NCBI RefSeq assembly: GCF_017792385.1
Contig: NZ_CP051230.1
Span: forward strand, 1,054,001-1,118,000
Reading direction: 5' to 3'
From: Hyphomonas sp.
GTDB lineage: Bacteria > Pseudomonadota > Alphaproteobacteria > Caulobacterales > Hyphomonadaceae
Length of the DNA stretch: 64,000 bases
Shown: one piece after another, positions 1 through 7,897 of the stretch
Position numbering within the stretch: the stretch's first letter is position 1
Layout of the letters: each line of letters opens with the position of its first letter
Notes under the pieces: generated by a model
The model's input: the letters and a program-made list of their open reading frames with translations, nothing else
What the model was told of the DNA's origin: nothing
The model's database searches: none
Made by a program: the position numbers and the translations under genes

Positions 1-26
1 TCGGATTGCCCGCAAGGGAGCATCTT

Positions 27-431
27 CTAGCCGGTGCGTCCATCCGGTTCATGGCAGACAATGCAAATCTTGTTGCCATCCAGGTCGCGGAAATAGGCGC
101 CATAGTAATGGGCGTGATAGTGCGGCCGAAGGCTGGGCGCGCCTTCATCGATGCCGCCTGCGGACAGGGCACACGCATGAGCGATGTCGACGCTCTGGCG
201 GTCAGGCGCCAGCAGGGCCAGCATCTGGCCATTGCCCGGCGCATGCGGCGCACCGTTGAACGGCCGGGCCAGCGCCACGAGGGGCCGGTCATCGCCGGGC
301 CGGCGCCACATGATGAAGGGATCGGATCGTTCGAACGGAACGCGCGGATAGCCGAGCACCGTCATGACCGGCTCGTAGAATTCCGCAGCGCGCGCCAGAT
401 CGTTCGTGCCAAGTGTGACATGGGAGATCAT
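27..431 (-). CDS. VOC (glyoxalase-fold) family protein
   Basis: This 134-residue protein opens with MISHVTLGTNDLARAAEFYE, the typical first beta-alpha unit of the vicinal oxygen chelate fold, and ends with a YGAYFRDLDGNKICIV strand that matches the family's C-terminal metal-site region. The family includes glyoxalases, dioxygenases and resistance proteins, so the substrate cannot be named. The ATG overlaps the stop of the upstream lipoprotein gene as ATGA, so it is probably translationally coupled and is the last visible gene of the trpB transcript. The longer reading frame begins 15 codons upstream inside the lipoprotein gene and is rejected. Fold assignment is firm and function is open. Confidence 0.85.
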   Translation of the reverse strand: MISHVTLGTNDLARAAEFYEPVMTVLGYPRVPFERSDPFIMWRRPGDDRPLVALARPFNGAPHAPGNGQMLALLAPDRQSVDIAHACALSAGGIDEGAPSLRPHYHAHYYGAYFRDLDGNKICIVCHEPDGRTG

Positions 432-823
432 TGGGTGTCTTCCGCGGCCTGTGCGGCAAGTGCCAGCGGATCGCATTGTCCGATCTGCACTGCCGCCATC
501 GGCACAGCCGACAGGGACCTGCCTTCATAGGGGATCCCGATACCCGCAAGGTCTTCCCAGCCAATACAGTCTTGGCCATCATCATCGCCAACCGGGGCAT
601 GTGTCCGGCCGCATATGCCGGTATCGGTCCATTCGGCATCCCGCACAAAGGCCGTGCGCGCATCGGCGAAGCAGAGCGCTGTACTGTGCGCAACCAAAGG
701 AATCCGGTCGCCATTCTGCGCCGCCTCGAAATTCTCCCGCGAGAGCGGAACATAATTGTACTTCGTGGTCGGAACGCAGGCCGAGGCCAGCATCAACACG
801 CCAAGGGCGAGAACAAGTCTCAC
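428..823 (-). CDS. Small predicted lipoprotein in the trpB transcript
   Basis: The protein of about 131 residues starts at a GTG that overlaps the trpB stop as GTGA. The N-terminus reads VRLVLALGVLMLASACVP, a short signal peptide with a LASAC lipobox, so it should be lipidated at Cys15 and anchored in the envelope. The rest has no domain I recognise and contains several cysteines. A start further upstream would put 56 residues inside trpB in another frame and would bury the lipobox, so the GTG is preferred. Its position between trpB and a VOC gene gives no obvious link to tryptophan synthesis. Confidence 0.7.
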   Translation of the reverse strand: MRLVLALGVLMLASACVPTTKYNYVPLSRENFEAAQNGDRIPLVAHSTALCFADARTAFVRDAEWTDTGICGRTHAPVGDDDGQDCIGWEDLAGIGIPYEGRSLSAVPMAAVQIGQCDPLALAAQAAEDTQ

Positions 824-2052
824 ATTTCCACTCCGAGCGCCTTCGCAACCGAAAAGACATCCTTGTCGCCCCGCCCACACATGTTGAGGATCAGCAGGCC
901 GTCCTTGCCAAGTTCTGCCGCGACCTCTCCGACGCGGGCAAGCGCATGGGAGGGCTCCAGCGCCGGGATGATGCCTTCGAGCCGCGTACACAGCTGGAAG
1001 GCCTTCAATGCCTCGTCATCCGTGCACGACAGATATTCGGCCCGGCCGGTATCGCGCAGGAAGGCATGTTCCGGCCCGATACCGGGATAGTCCAATCCGG
1101 CGGAAATGGAATGCGCGTCGATGATTTGGCCGTCACCAGTCTGCAGCAGATAGGTCTTGTTGCCGTGCAGGATACCGGGCTGTCCGCCATTGAGCGCTGC
1201 GGCATGCTCACCAGTCTCGATGCCATGTCCGGCCGCTTCAATGCCAATCAGCCGCACGCCCTCATCCTCGAGGAAGGGATGGAACAGGCCGATGGCGTTC
1301 GATCCCCCGCCGATACAGGCCATAACGGCGTCCGGAAGGCGGCCTTCGCGCTCCAGGATCTGGGCCCGTGCCTCCCGGCCAATCACGCTCTGGAAATCCC
1401 GCACCAGTTCCGGATACGGATGTGGTCCGGCTGCTGTGCCGATGCAGTAGAACGTATTGTCGACATTGGTGACCCAGTCACGCAAGGCCTCGTTCATGGC
1501 ATCCTTCAGCGTGCCCGTGCCGGAGGACACCGGCACGATCTCGGCGCCGAGCAACTTCATCCGGAAGACGTTCGGTTTCTGACGCTCGACATCGGTCTCG
1601 CCCATGAAGACCACACAATCCAGCCCGAAGCGCGCGCAGATCGTGGCGGTGGCAACACCATGCTGGCCTGCACCGGTTTCGGCAATGATGCGCGTCTTGC
1701 CCATCCGCCGGGCCAGCAGGACCTGGCCGAGGCAATTGTTGATCTTGTGTGCACCGGTATGGTTGAGCTCGTCACGCTTGAAATAGATCTTCGCGCCGTC
1801 GAAATGCTCGGTCAGGCGTTCCGCAAAATAGAGCGGGGATGGCCGGCCCACATAATGGGCCCACAGGTCATCCATCTCGGCCTTGAATGCCGGATCCTGC
1901 TTCGCCTTGCGATATTCGGCCTCCAGATCGAGGATCAGCGGCATCAGCGTTTCGGCAACATACCGTCCGCCAAACTCGCCAAACCGGCCATTTGCGTCCG
2001 GCCATTGGTCCCAAGTGTTCCGCAAATCCATCGTATCCAGCTTTCCTTGCAC
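820..2052 (-). CDS. trpB: Tryptophan synthase beta subunit
   Basis: TrpB joins indole to L-serine with pyridoxal phosphate to make tryptophan and works as an alpha2-beta2 complex with TrpA. The 410-residue length is normal. The PLP lysine is in HTGAHKINN at about residue 103, the catalytic glutamate is in AETGAGQHG at about 125, and the phosphate-binding GGGSNA loop is at about 248-253. A second ATG eight codons in (2031) is also possible. trpF lies upstream with an NTF2-like gene between them. trpA is not visible and may lie beyond the left edge or elsewhere. The stop overlaps the following lipoprotein start. Confidence 0.97.
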   Translation of the reverse strand: MQGKLDTMDLRNTWDQWPDANGRFGEFGGRYVAETLMPLILDLEAEYRKAKQDPAFKAEMDDLWAHYVGRPSPLYFAERLTEHFDGAKIYFKRDELNHTGAHKINNCLGQVLLARRMGKTRIIAETGAGQHGVATATICARFGLDCVVFMGETDVERQKPNVFRMKLLGAEIVPVSSGTGTLKDAMNEALRDWVTNVDNTFYCIGTAAGPHPYPELVRDFQSVIGREARAQILEREGRLPDAVMACIGGGSNAIGLFHPFLEDEGVRLIGIEAAGHGIETGEHAAALNGGQPGILHGNKTYLLQTGDGQIIDAHSISAGLDYPGIGPEHAFLRDTGRAEYLSCTDDEALKAFQLCTRLEGIIPALEPSHALARVGEVAAELGKDGLLILNMCGRGDKDVFSVAKALGVEM

Positions 2053-2120
2053 GTTCGGCCCGTATTTAGACCGAAGGCAGGGCGAAGGAAAGCGCGGCGA
2101 TGTGCCCGGCCACGCCTCAC

Positions 2121-2504
2121 TCAGCCGGTTGCCGGATAGAAGAATTCCTCGCGAACGATCTTGCCATCCTGAACGGTGTAAACGCCAACTTCCCGCATTT
2201 GCGAGCGTTCGCCGGACTCCCGGTTCGTGACATCCATGTCAAAGACCAGGGAAAACCGGTCCTCTCCGAACAGGAAGGGGCCTTCGGCGCTGACCGCATG
2301 AACCTCATGCGCGCCATACCACCACTCATGCTTGCCGCGAATGCCGGCCAGCCCCTGCGTCTCGCGGCCTGCCTCGCCCATCGGCAGGGCTTCGACCGAC
2401 ACGCACGCCTCATCATAAAGCGTGTCGAGCGCTTCCGCCTCGCGGCCGGAATTGCAGCATTCGGCCAAGCGTCTGGCCGTTTCCATCAAGTGTTGTGCAA
2501 ACAT
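2121..2504 (-). CDS. NTF2-like (SnoaL/DUF4440 type) protein
   Basis: A protein of about 127 residues starting MFAQHLMETARRLAECCNSG. It has the alpha-helical start and long curved sheet of the NTF2-like superfamily, with FSLVFDMDVTNRESGER and a final VGVYTVQDGKIVREEFFY, a common C-terminal signature of the nuclear-transport-factor-2 group. Such proteins are small isomerases, dehydratases or binding partners, and the specific role is unknown. It sits between trpF and trpB on the same strand with about 60-70 bases on each side, so it is likely co-transcribed. The ATG at 2504 fits the fold better than the longer frame. Confidence 0.75.
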   Translation of the reverse strand: MFAQHLMETARRLAECCNSGREAEALDTLYDEACVSVEALPMGEAGRETQGLAGIRGKHEWWYGAHEVHAVSAEGPFLFGEDRFSLVFDMDVTNRESGERSQMREVGVYTVQDGKIVREEFFYPATG

Positions 2505-2566
2505 GTTCAGATCCCTCCATTCCTGACGGCATCTTATCATAGAACAAAAACGGAACAATATCTAAC

Positions 2567-3196
2567 TTATGACGCTTTTGCGGCGGTCAGAAAGGCCTCA
2601 ACCAGGGTCCGGTCTTTCAAGCCCCGCAGGCGCTCGACACCCGAAGACACATCGACGGCCGGTGCACCGGTCAACCGGATCGCTTCGGCAACATTGTCCG
2701 GCGTCAGCCCTCCCGCCAGCAACCAGGGCCGCGGCGACGTCCAGTTCTTCAGCAGACCCCAGTCAAAGGCCAGGCCGTGCCCTCCGGTCCGCACAGCGCC
2801 GGGCGGTGGCTTTGCGTCCACCAGCAACCGGTCCGCGGCTTCATAGCTCCCGGCGCGGACCAGGTCTTCCGTCTCCGCAATGCCGACCGCCTTCCAGATT
2901 TCGAGACCCGTGCGCCGTTTGATCTCGGTAACCCGGTCGGGCGATTCGCTGCCATGCAATTGCAGGACGGGAAAACCGAGCGCGGCAATCCGGTCGATCT
3001 GCGCATCATGCGGGTCGACCAGCAGGGCCACCGGCACGGCATGGCCCACCTGCATCAGCAGGCTGGCAGCTGCAGCTTCGGTCACATGGCGGGGACTGGC
3101 CTGCGCAAAGACAAATCCGATCCAGTCGGCTCCGGCCTGCGCCGCGTGGCGCACAAGGTCGGGATCGGTGAGGCCGCATATCTTGACTTGGGTCAT
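2567..3196 (-). CDS. trpF: Phosphoribosylanthranilate isomerase
   Basis: TrpF performs the Amadori rearrangement of phosphoribosylanthranilate to CdRP, the third committed step of tryptophan synthesis, in the cytosol. The 209-residue (beta/alpha)8 barrel has the catalytic Cys7 in VKICGL, the catalytic Asp127 in LLVDAKPP, and the phosphate-binding loops GGLTPDNV (about 162-169) and VDVSSGVE (about 181-188). The ATG at 3196 places KICG at the usual distance from the N-terminus, so the longer frame is rejected. It is the first visible gene of the trp group. Confidence 0.96.
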   Translation of the reverse strand: MTQVKICGLTDPDLVRHAAQAGADWIGFVFAQASPRHVTEAAAASLLMQVGHAVPVALLVDPHDAQIDRIAALGFPVLQLHGSESPDRVTEIKRRTGLEIWKAVGIAETEDLVRAGSYEAADRLLVDAKPPPGAVRTGGHGLAFDWGLLKNWTSPRPWLLAGGLTPDNVAEAIRLTGAPAVDVSSGVERLRGLKDRTLVEAFLTAAKAS

Positions 3197-3234
3197 GGCG
3201 CAGGCGTTACGCCAGAGCACCCCGCCAGGTCAAT

Positions 3235-3753
3235 TCACGGACGGATGGTCGGTCCGCCTTCTTTCAGGACACCCGCGAAGAAGATCTTTCCGGAATCCTT
3301 CGGACCGATCTCGCGATTGAAGGTCCAGCGCATGTGCGTGATGGCATCCGGCATCGTTACACGCACCGGATCAATTTCATCGAGCCCGGTCTCGGAGATC
3401 AGCTTGTCGCGCGGAATGTATGTCTCTCCGCCGTCGAGCGAGAAGTCGACGGAGGCCTGATCATACTCCGCCACGGCAGATTGTTCGAGCAGGCTGACAT
3501 CTTCCGGGACCGGAAGGGTCAGAACAACATCCTTGGCCGGGGCTTCGCCCGGATTGGAATAGGTTACCGAATAGAACAATTGCTCGCCCGGCTTCACTTC
3601 GTCCGCAGGCAGCAGTTCCATTTCCACGCCGCCCTCTTCATCCTCGATGACGATAACGCGTTCGACCTGTTGTTCGACGACGAGGTCCTGGGCGATGGCC
3701 GGGACTCCGAACAGGAGCGTTCCGGCAAGAAAGACAGCTGGGCGCGACAGCAT
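3235..3753 (-). CDS. Secreted DUF11-like repeat-domain protein
   Basis: A 172-residue protein with a clear signal peptide (LAGTLLFGVPAIAQ, cleavage near residue 21). It then has an acidic strand-rich segment with LFYSVTYSNPGEAPAKDVVL and LPVPEDVSLL, which resemble the DUF11 conserved repeat fold of envelope and surface proteins. It is probably periplasmic or secreted and has no catalytic motif. It ends 39 bases downstream of the trpF start on the same strand. The upstream 135-base gap (3754-3889) is the likely place for its promoter. Domain call is moderate and function is unknown. Confidence 0.75.
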   Translation of the reverse strand: MLSRPAVFLAGTLLFGVPAIAQDLVVEQQVERVIVIEDEEGGVEMELLPADEVKPGEQLFYSVTYSNPGEAPAKDVVLTLPVPEDVSLLEQSAVAEYDQASVDFSLDGGETYIPRDKLISETGLDEIDPVRVTMPDAITHMRWTFNREIGPKDSGKIFFAGVLKEGGPTIRP

Positions 3754-3889
3754 GGCAATGATCCTTGGCAGAGACGGTGAATATGTGCCGCCAAGAATTG
3801 ACCCAATTAGTTAATGTTTGCTCAAAATCCATAAAGGATTTGCAGCCAATTACATCAGATATTGCCAAGACATGAATACCGTCGGCAGG

Positions 3890-4393
3890 TCAGAAGCGGT
3901 TCTTCTGCGACATCACCCATGTCACTGTCCGCGCCTCGTCCCGGTCGAGATTCAGTGTCAGGATCAGCTTTTCCAGAAAGTCTGCTTCCGCCGCCACCAG
4001 CACACCATCGGCAAGCGAGATATCCAGGCAGTGCGCGAACACGGCCAGATGCATGTCGCGTGGCAGGGCCTCGCACACTTCCCCCAGCCAGTCTGGCCGA
4101 TCAGCCCGGCGCTTGAGCACGATCTGGTTCATCTGGGCCAACTCATTCTCGTCCAGATGTTTCAGCGTGCGCGACCGGTGGGCCAGTGCCCGAATCTCTT
4201 CCTGCTCCTGCGCTGCGACAGTTCCGTCCGCATAGGCGGCCGACAGGATCAGGCAGAGAAACGCCTCAGGGATGGACCAGTCATTCTGGTGGTCCGGAAA
4301 CTCCGAGACCAGTTCCCGAAGATTGAAATCGGGCTTGCGTTCCGCCCGTATCGCATCGAACAAGGCTCTCGAATTCTGAACTTCTTCGCCCAT
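3890..4393 (-). CDS. TerB-like cytoplasmic protein
   Basis: This 167-residue all-alpha protein has the paired acidic-helix pattern of TerB-like domains: AFLCLILSAAYADGTVAAQEQEEIRAL in the first half and ALPRDMHLAVFAHCLDISLADGVLVAAEADFL in the second. Aspartates after the A-x-ADG and I-x-LADG turns could bind metal. TerB-like proteins link membrane stress, tellurite and phage responses, but many copies are uncharacterised. It follows a coiled-coil membrane protein and a TPR lipoprotein on the same strand, which suggests a shared envelope role (inference). Confidence 0.75.
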   Translation of the reverse strand: MGEEVQNSRALFDAIRAERKPDFNLRELVSEFPDHQNDWSIPEAFLCLILSAAYADGTVAAQEQEEIRALAHRSRTLKHLDENELAQMNQIVLKRRADRPDWLGEVCEALPRDMHLAVFAHCLDISLADGVLVAAEADFLEKLILTLNLDRDEARTVTWVMSQKNRF

Positions 4394-4438
4394 TGGCGTT
4401 CACTCCTGCTTGTACATCCTGTTCCTGCCCATGACCGG

Positions 4439-5008
4439 TCAGTCCGGTCGGACGCGCGCCGGCGCGGGTGGCCAGGCTTCCACCGCCGCCTTCTGCGCTG
4501 CCAATTTGTCGCGACGTGCCGAGAGCGCACTGACCACATCGTCCAGCCATTCGACCTCATCCGGCATCTGCTTCAGACTGGCCGGCGCATTGGCCCGGCT
4601 GGGCTGTGCCAGAAGCGCATCGATGTCTGCCTCCAGAGCATCTGACCTTGCCTGCAGCGCAATGATGCTTTGGAAGTCTGCATAGCTGTCGAGCGTCTCG
4701 GCCTGGGCAGCAATCGTTTCGTCCTTCTTCGTGATGACGGCTTCCAGCGCGGTAACCTTTTTCATTTCGGCGGCAAGATCCGCCTCGGCTGCGGCCACCG
4801 CCTGATTTGCATTGCCATACATCATGATCAGGGCCACAGATCCGGCTGCGATGATGCCGGCAAGGAAGATGGCCATGACGAGCAATCTGGCCTGACCGCC
4901 TTTCGCTGCTCGAACCTGTTCCGACAATTCCCGCATGTCATCATGTGTCGGCACGGGCCGGAACACCTGCTGATTGCCATTGTCTGTCTGGACCGTTGGG
5001 ACACTCAT
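4439..5008 (-). CDS. Single-pass membrane protein with periplasmic coiled coil
   Basis: A protein of about 189 residues starting MSVPTVQTDNGNQQ. A soluble N-terminal segment is followed by one hydrophobic helix (LLVMAIFLAGIIAAGSVALI, about 40-60) and then a long heptad-rich stretch rich in Ala, Glu and Lys with little else. I recognise no family. Its position between the TPR lipoprotein gene and the TerB-like gene, all on the minus strand, suggests an inner-membrane scaffold. The start is set at 5008 because the longer frame adds only a Cys-rich non-homologous tail. Confidence 0.65.
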   Translation of the reverse strand: MSVPTVQTDNGNQQVFRPVPTHDDMRELSEQVRAAKGGQARLLVMAIFLAGIIAAGSVALIMMYGNANQAVAAAEADLAAEMKKVTALEAVITKKDETIAAQAETLDSYADFQSIIALQARSDALEADIDALLAQPSRANAPASLKQMPDEVEWLDDVVSALSARRDKLAAQKAAVEAWPPAPARVRPD

Positions 5009-5087
5009 TGCCAATTTCCCTTTCTGTTCGCCTGACCGGGAACAATCGCCGCAAGCCGGACAGGATACTGCCTGATGCACTCACCGA

Positions 5088-7115
5088 TCATGAGCATTTC
5101 AATACTCCGTAGACGCCAAAAAAGGCTTCCATGTCCTTCCAGACCGGATCCTGCGGACCCAGTTCGATCTGCCGGGTGCAGCGGTCGATCAGGATCTTCC
5201 CCTGCCCGAGCCGATGCTCCAGATCGACGGGCACCGAAAGGTCATCGAATGGAACCGTCCGTCCCTGGCCATTGCCTGTGGCCAGCCGGGCCAGCCCCCG
5301 GTCAAACGCCGCTTCGGCGGCACGCAGGGTTTCCCGCCAGCGGGACTGGGATTCCAGGCTGTAGGCGCTGACATCCTGCAGCTGTGCCTGTTTCAACAAA
5401 TACATGCCGCGCAGCAATCCGGCTTCCGCGGTGCCTTCATCGGGGCAGCGCATCAGGCTCTCGCCGGACTTGACCGGCCGCCCCCCCACCACGATGTGCG
5501 CGAGGCAGTCCTGCCGAACATAGCTCCATCTGCCGGCGTTCAGGGCGATGGCACGGTCAGCATGGGACACAGCACGCGCCTGCCATCCGGATTTGCGCAT
5601 CACAAATTCCGCAACGCTGATCATGTAGTGCGCCTCGGCTGCCTCGGTGGCCGACAGCTTGCCAACCACCGGCACCAGCCGCGCATATGCCGCCTCCGGC
5701 TTGCCATCCCGAAACTCTCTCAGGCCGATTTCGAAGGCGACCTGCGGGGCAGCGTCGGGGTCCTGCGAGACTTCCTTCAGCAGGGCCAGGGCCGCCGTCT
5801 CGTTCCCCATACGGTCCAGTATACCAACCAGCGCCAGGCTGACCTCGGTCTTCCGTGCCCCGGAAAGATTGGGCAGTGCCGCCTGATAGGCCTCGACCGA
5901 TTGCTCGTACTGGCGGGCTGAGCCGGCCGCTTCTGCCAGTTTCACATACCGGCCCGGCGTCGGCACGAGGGTGACCGCCTGGCGGAACGCATCTGCGGCG
6001 CTCGCATGCATGGCAAGCCGCGCCTCGGATCCCGGGGATCCAAGTTCAACGGCCAGCGCCGACCGGCTCATGCCGAGACGATCATGATCCTCCGCTCTCT
6101 GAACAGAGCCTGCCGCCCCGTCCAGTTCAATCACCCGCTGATAGGCGGCAATGGCCTGTTCCAGATAACTCGCCCGCCCGCCGGGCTGCGCGGCCGCCAG
6201 CCGCTCATAGACTTCACCCATGCCCCGCAGCGCCGGCACTTGATACCGTGCCGAGTTGGCCGCAGCCTTGTAGCTCGATATGGCGCCAAATCCCATATCG
6301 ACCGACGGCGCAGCACTGGCAGACATTGCCGTTCGGATCCGTTCCGCACGATCGAAGGCGATATCGGCGAGCTTGTCCTCAGCCTCCAAGGCCTGCGCCG
6401 GGCAAAGTTTCGCCACTCGGGTCAGGTCTTCAACATATTGATGTTCCCGGTCCCTCCCGAGCGCGACATTCACCCGCCAGCGCGTATCCAGAACGCGGCA
6501 ACCAAGCTCCTTCGAGACCGGATCACTGGCTGTGACCAGAGCCGGCGCCTCTATTGGCTGCAGGATCCGGGAGGCTTCGGTCAGGCAGGCCGTCGCGCCT
6601 CCACAGCCAGCGGCACTGGACGGAATCGAGGCGAGGCCCCGCAGCGCCGTGGCACGCTCCAACTGTCGGCGGATGACAAATGCCCGATTGTGCGCCGATT
6701 TCAGATCGATCTGGGTATCACGCTGATTGGCCACAGAACTGTCCAATTGGTCGAGGGCCGACTGGTAGCAGGCGGACGCCGTTGCGCAGATCGCAGACCC
6801 TTCGGCCGTTTCGGCGATTGCGTTGAGGGCGGCCGCCGCGTTGAAAGCGGCATTCGCCCGGTCAATGCCGCTGCGCGCGGGGTTGCCGGCCGCGCTGTCG
6901 CCGCCGCAGAGATCAGCCATCCGGGTAGCTCCGGTTTTCGGAACAGCCACCGTCCGGTCGAAACAATCGGGCAAACCGGTCCAGGCCTGAAGGGCGGGAG
7001 CCGGTCCGGATGTGTCAGGTGCCGAGGCGCATGCCGATACGAGTGCGAATACAGCCGCAAGGCATGGCGCAAGCCCGGACTGCGCGCGTCGCCAGGGAAT
7101 CACCTTCATTGCCAT
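5088..7115 (-). CDS. Large TPR-type lipoprotein
   Basis: A protein of about 675 residues with a signal sequence ending in LAAVFALVSACAS, a VSAC lipobox. Most of the rest is degenerate tetratricopeptide helices such as AFRQAVTLVPTPGRYVKLAEAAGSARQYEQSVEAYQAALP, which is why a scaffold or assembly role is likely. It should be anchored in the outer membrane. Starts at 7115 and 7109 are equivalent, and the longer frame from 7184 is less likely. It heads a run with a coiled-coil membrane protein and a TerB-like protein. No catalytic motif is seen. Confidence 0.75.
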   Translation of the reverse strand: MAMKVIPWRRAQSGLAPCLAAVFALVSACASAPDTSGPAPALQAWTGLPDCFDRTVAVPKTGATRMADLCGGDSAAGNPARSGIDRANAAFNAAAALNAIAETAEGSAICATASACYQSALDQLDSSVANQRDTQIDLKSAHNRAFVIRRQLERATALRGLASIPSSAAGCGGATACLTEASRILQPIEAPALVTASDPVSKELGCRVLDTRWRVNVALGRDREHQYVEDLTRVAKLCPAQALEAEDKLADIAFDRAERIRTAMSASAAPSVDMGFGAISSYKAAANSARYQVPALRGMGEVYERLAAAQPGGRASYLEQAIAAYQRVIELDGAAGSVQRAEDHDRLGMSRSALAVELGSPGSEARLAMHASAADAFRQAVTLVPTPGRYVKLAEAAGSARQYEQSVEAYQAALPNLSGARKTEVSLALVGILDRMGNETAALALLKEVSQDPDAAPQVAFEIGLREFRDGKPEAAYARLVPVVGKLSATEAAEAHYMISVAEFVMRKSGWQARAVSHADRAIALNAGRWSYVRQDCLAHIVVGGRPVKSGESLMRCPDEGTAEAGLLRGMYLLKQAQLQDVSAYSLESQSRWRETLRAAEAAFDRGLARLATGNGQGRTVPFDDLSVPVDLEHRLGQGKILIDRCTRQIELGPQDPVWKDMEAFFGVYGVLKCS

Positions 7116-7464
7116 CCTCACCCCCGGGACCTGTGTCCCGTCCTTTCCGAGCCTATCAAAAAGGTGGCCCGTTTTTGCGTCCATGCGTAATTAACCATAT
7201 TTTTGAGGAAAAATCGCCTGGAATTCCGAAGGTCCCAAACGATGATCGGCTGTTTACCGCCATGACAACTCCGGTCCTGTTGCGCCTGCTGCAGCCGGCC
7301 ACAAAAGTTTAGCCTTCGGCCACATTCCTGCCCGTCATGTTGCAAGCCGACACCAGTTTCCGGCCCGATGACACAGGCTCGGCAAACCTGTCAGGCAGAC
7401 AGGAGCTGTCCGCGCCCGGTCAACACCGCCGGACGCTGAAAATGCCACGCACAGGAGACTTCCC
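7116..7464. other. Divergent intergenic region
   Basis: These 349 bases separate the minus-strand TPR lipoprotein gene from the plus-strand SH3 gene. Frames across it are short and show no family signature. A visibly AT-rich patch near 7180-7220 is the best place for the promoter of the leftward genes. An AGGAGA-type ribosome binding site lies just before 7465. Nothing else is recognised. Confidence 0.5.
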
Positions 7465-7890
7465 ATGACTCAATTCCGGTTCCGATCCATTCTTGCCATC
7501 GGCCTCATTGCCGGTTCGGTCCTGTCCGGCCCGGTCGCAGCCGCGCAATCGCCCCAGCCAGTCCCGCGCTATGTGAAGGCCGAGGCGGTCAATGTCCGCG
7601 GCGGACCGGGGATCAGCAATGGTGTGGTCACCGTGCTTCAACTCGGTTCGGAGGTTTCGGTCTATGTCTCCCGGGGTGACTGGGCCCGCATTTCACCGCC
7701 CGGACAGCCCGAGAAATGGATCTATGCTCCGCTCCTCCAGGACACGCGCCCACCAGCTGTGAAAGCCTCGCACAAGACGGTCGCCAAACCCGACCGGAAA
7801 AATCAACCGGCGCCCAGTACGCCGTCGCCAAAGGCTTCCAAGCAGCCCGATCCGCATGGAGAAAGAAAGGACCCGTCTCCGGCGCGTTAG
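7465..7890 (+). CDS. Secreted bacterial SH3-domain protein
   Basis: A 141-residue protein with a signal peptide (AIGLIAGSVLSGPVAAAQ). One bacterial SH3 domain follows at about 35-92, with the typical start KAEAVNVRGGPGISNGVVTVL, the middle GSEVSVYVSRGDWARIS and the end WIYAPLL. The last 45 residues are a Pro/Lys-rich low-complexity tail. Bacterial SH3 domains usually bind peptidoglycan or mediate envelope contacts. The ATG has a good upstream AGGAGA. It converges with the DUF3604 gene that begins eight bases beyond its stop on the other strand. Confidence 0.85.
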   Translation: MTQFRFRSILAIGLIAGSVLSGPVAAAQSPQPVPRYVKAEAVNVRGGPGISNGVVTVLQLGSEVSVYVSRGDWARISPPGQPEKWIYAPLLQDTRPPAVKASHKTVAKPDRKNQPAPSTPSPKASKQPDPHGERKDPSPAR

Positions 7891-7897
7891 ACAAGCT

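Noticed and set aside
406..2139. A 577-codon plus-strand frame over trpB
   Set aside because: It is antisense to trpB, whose PLP motifs are all present.
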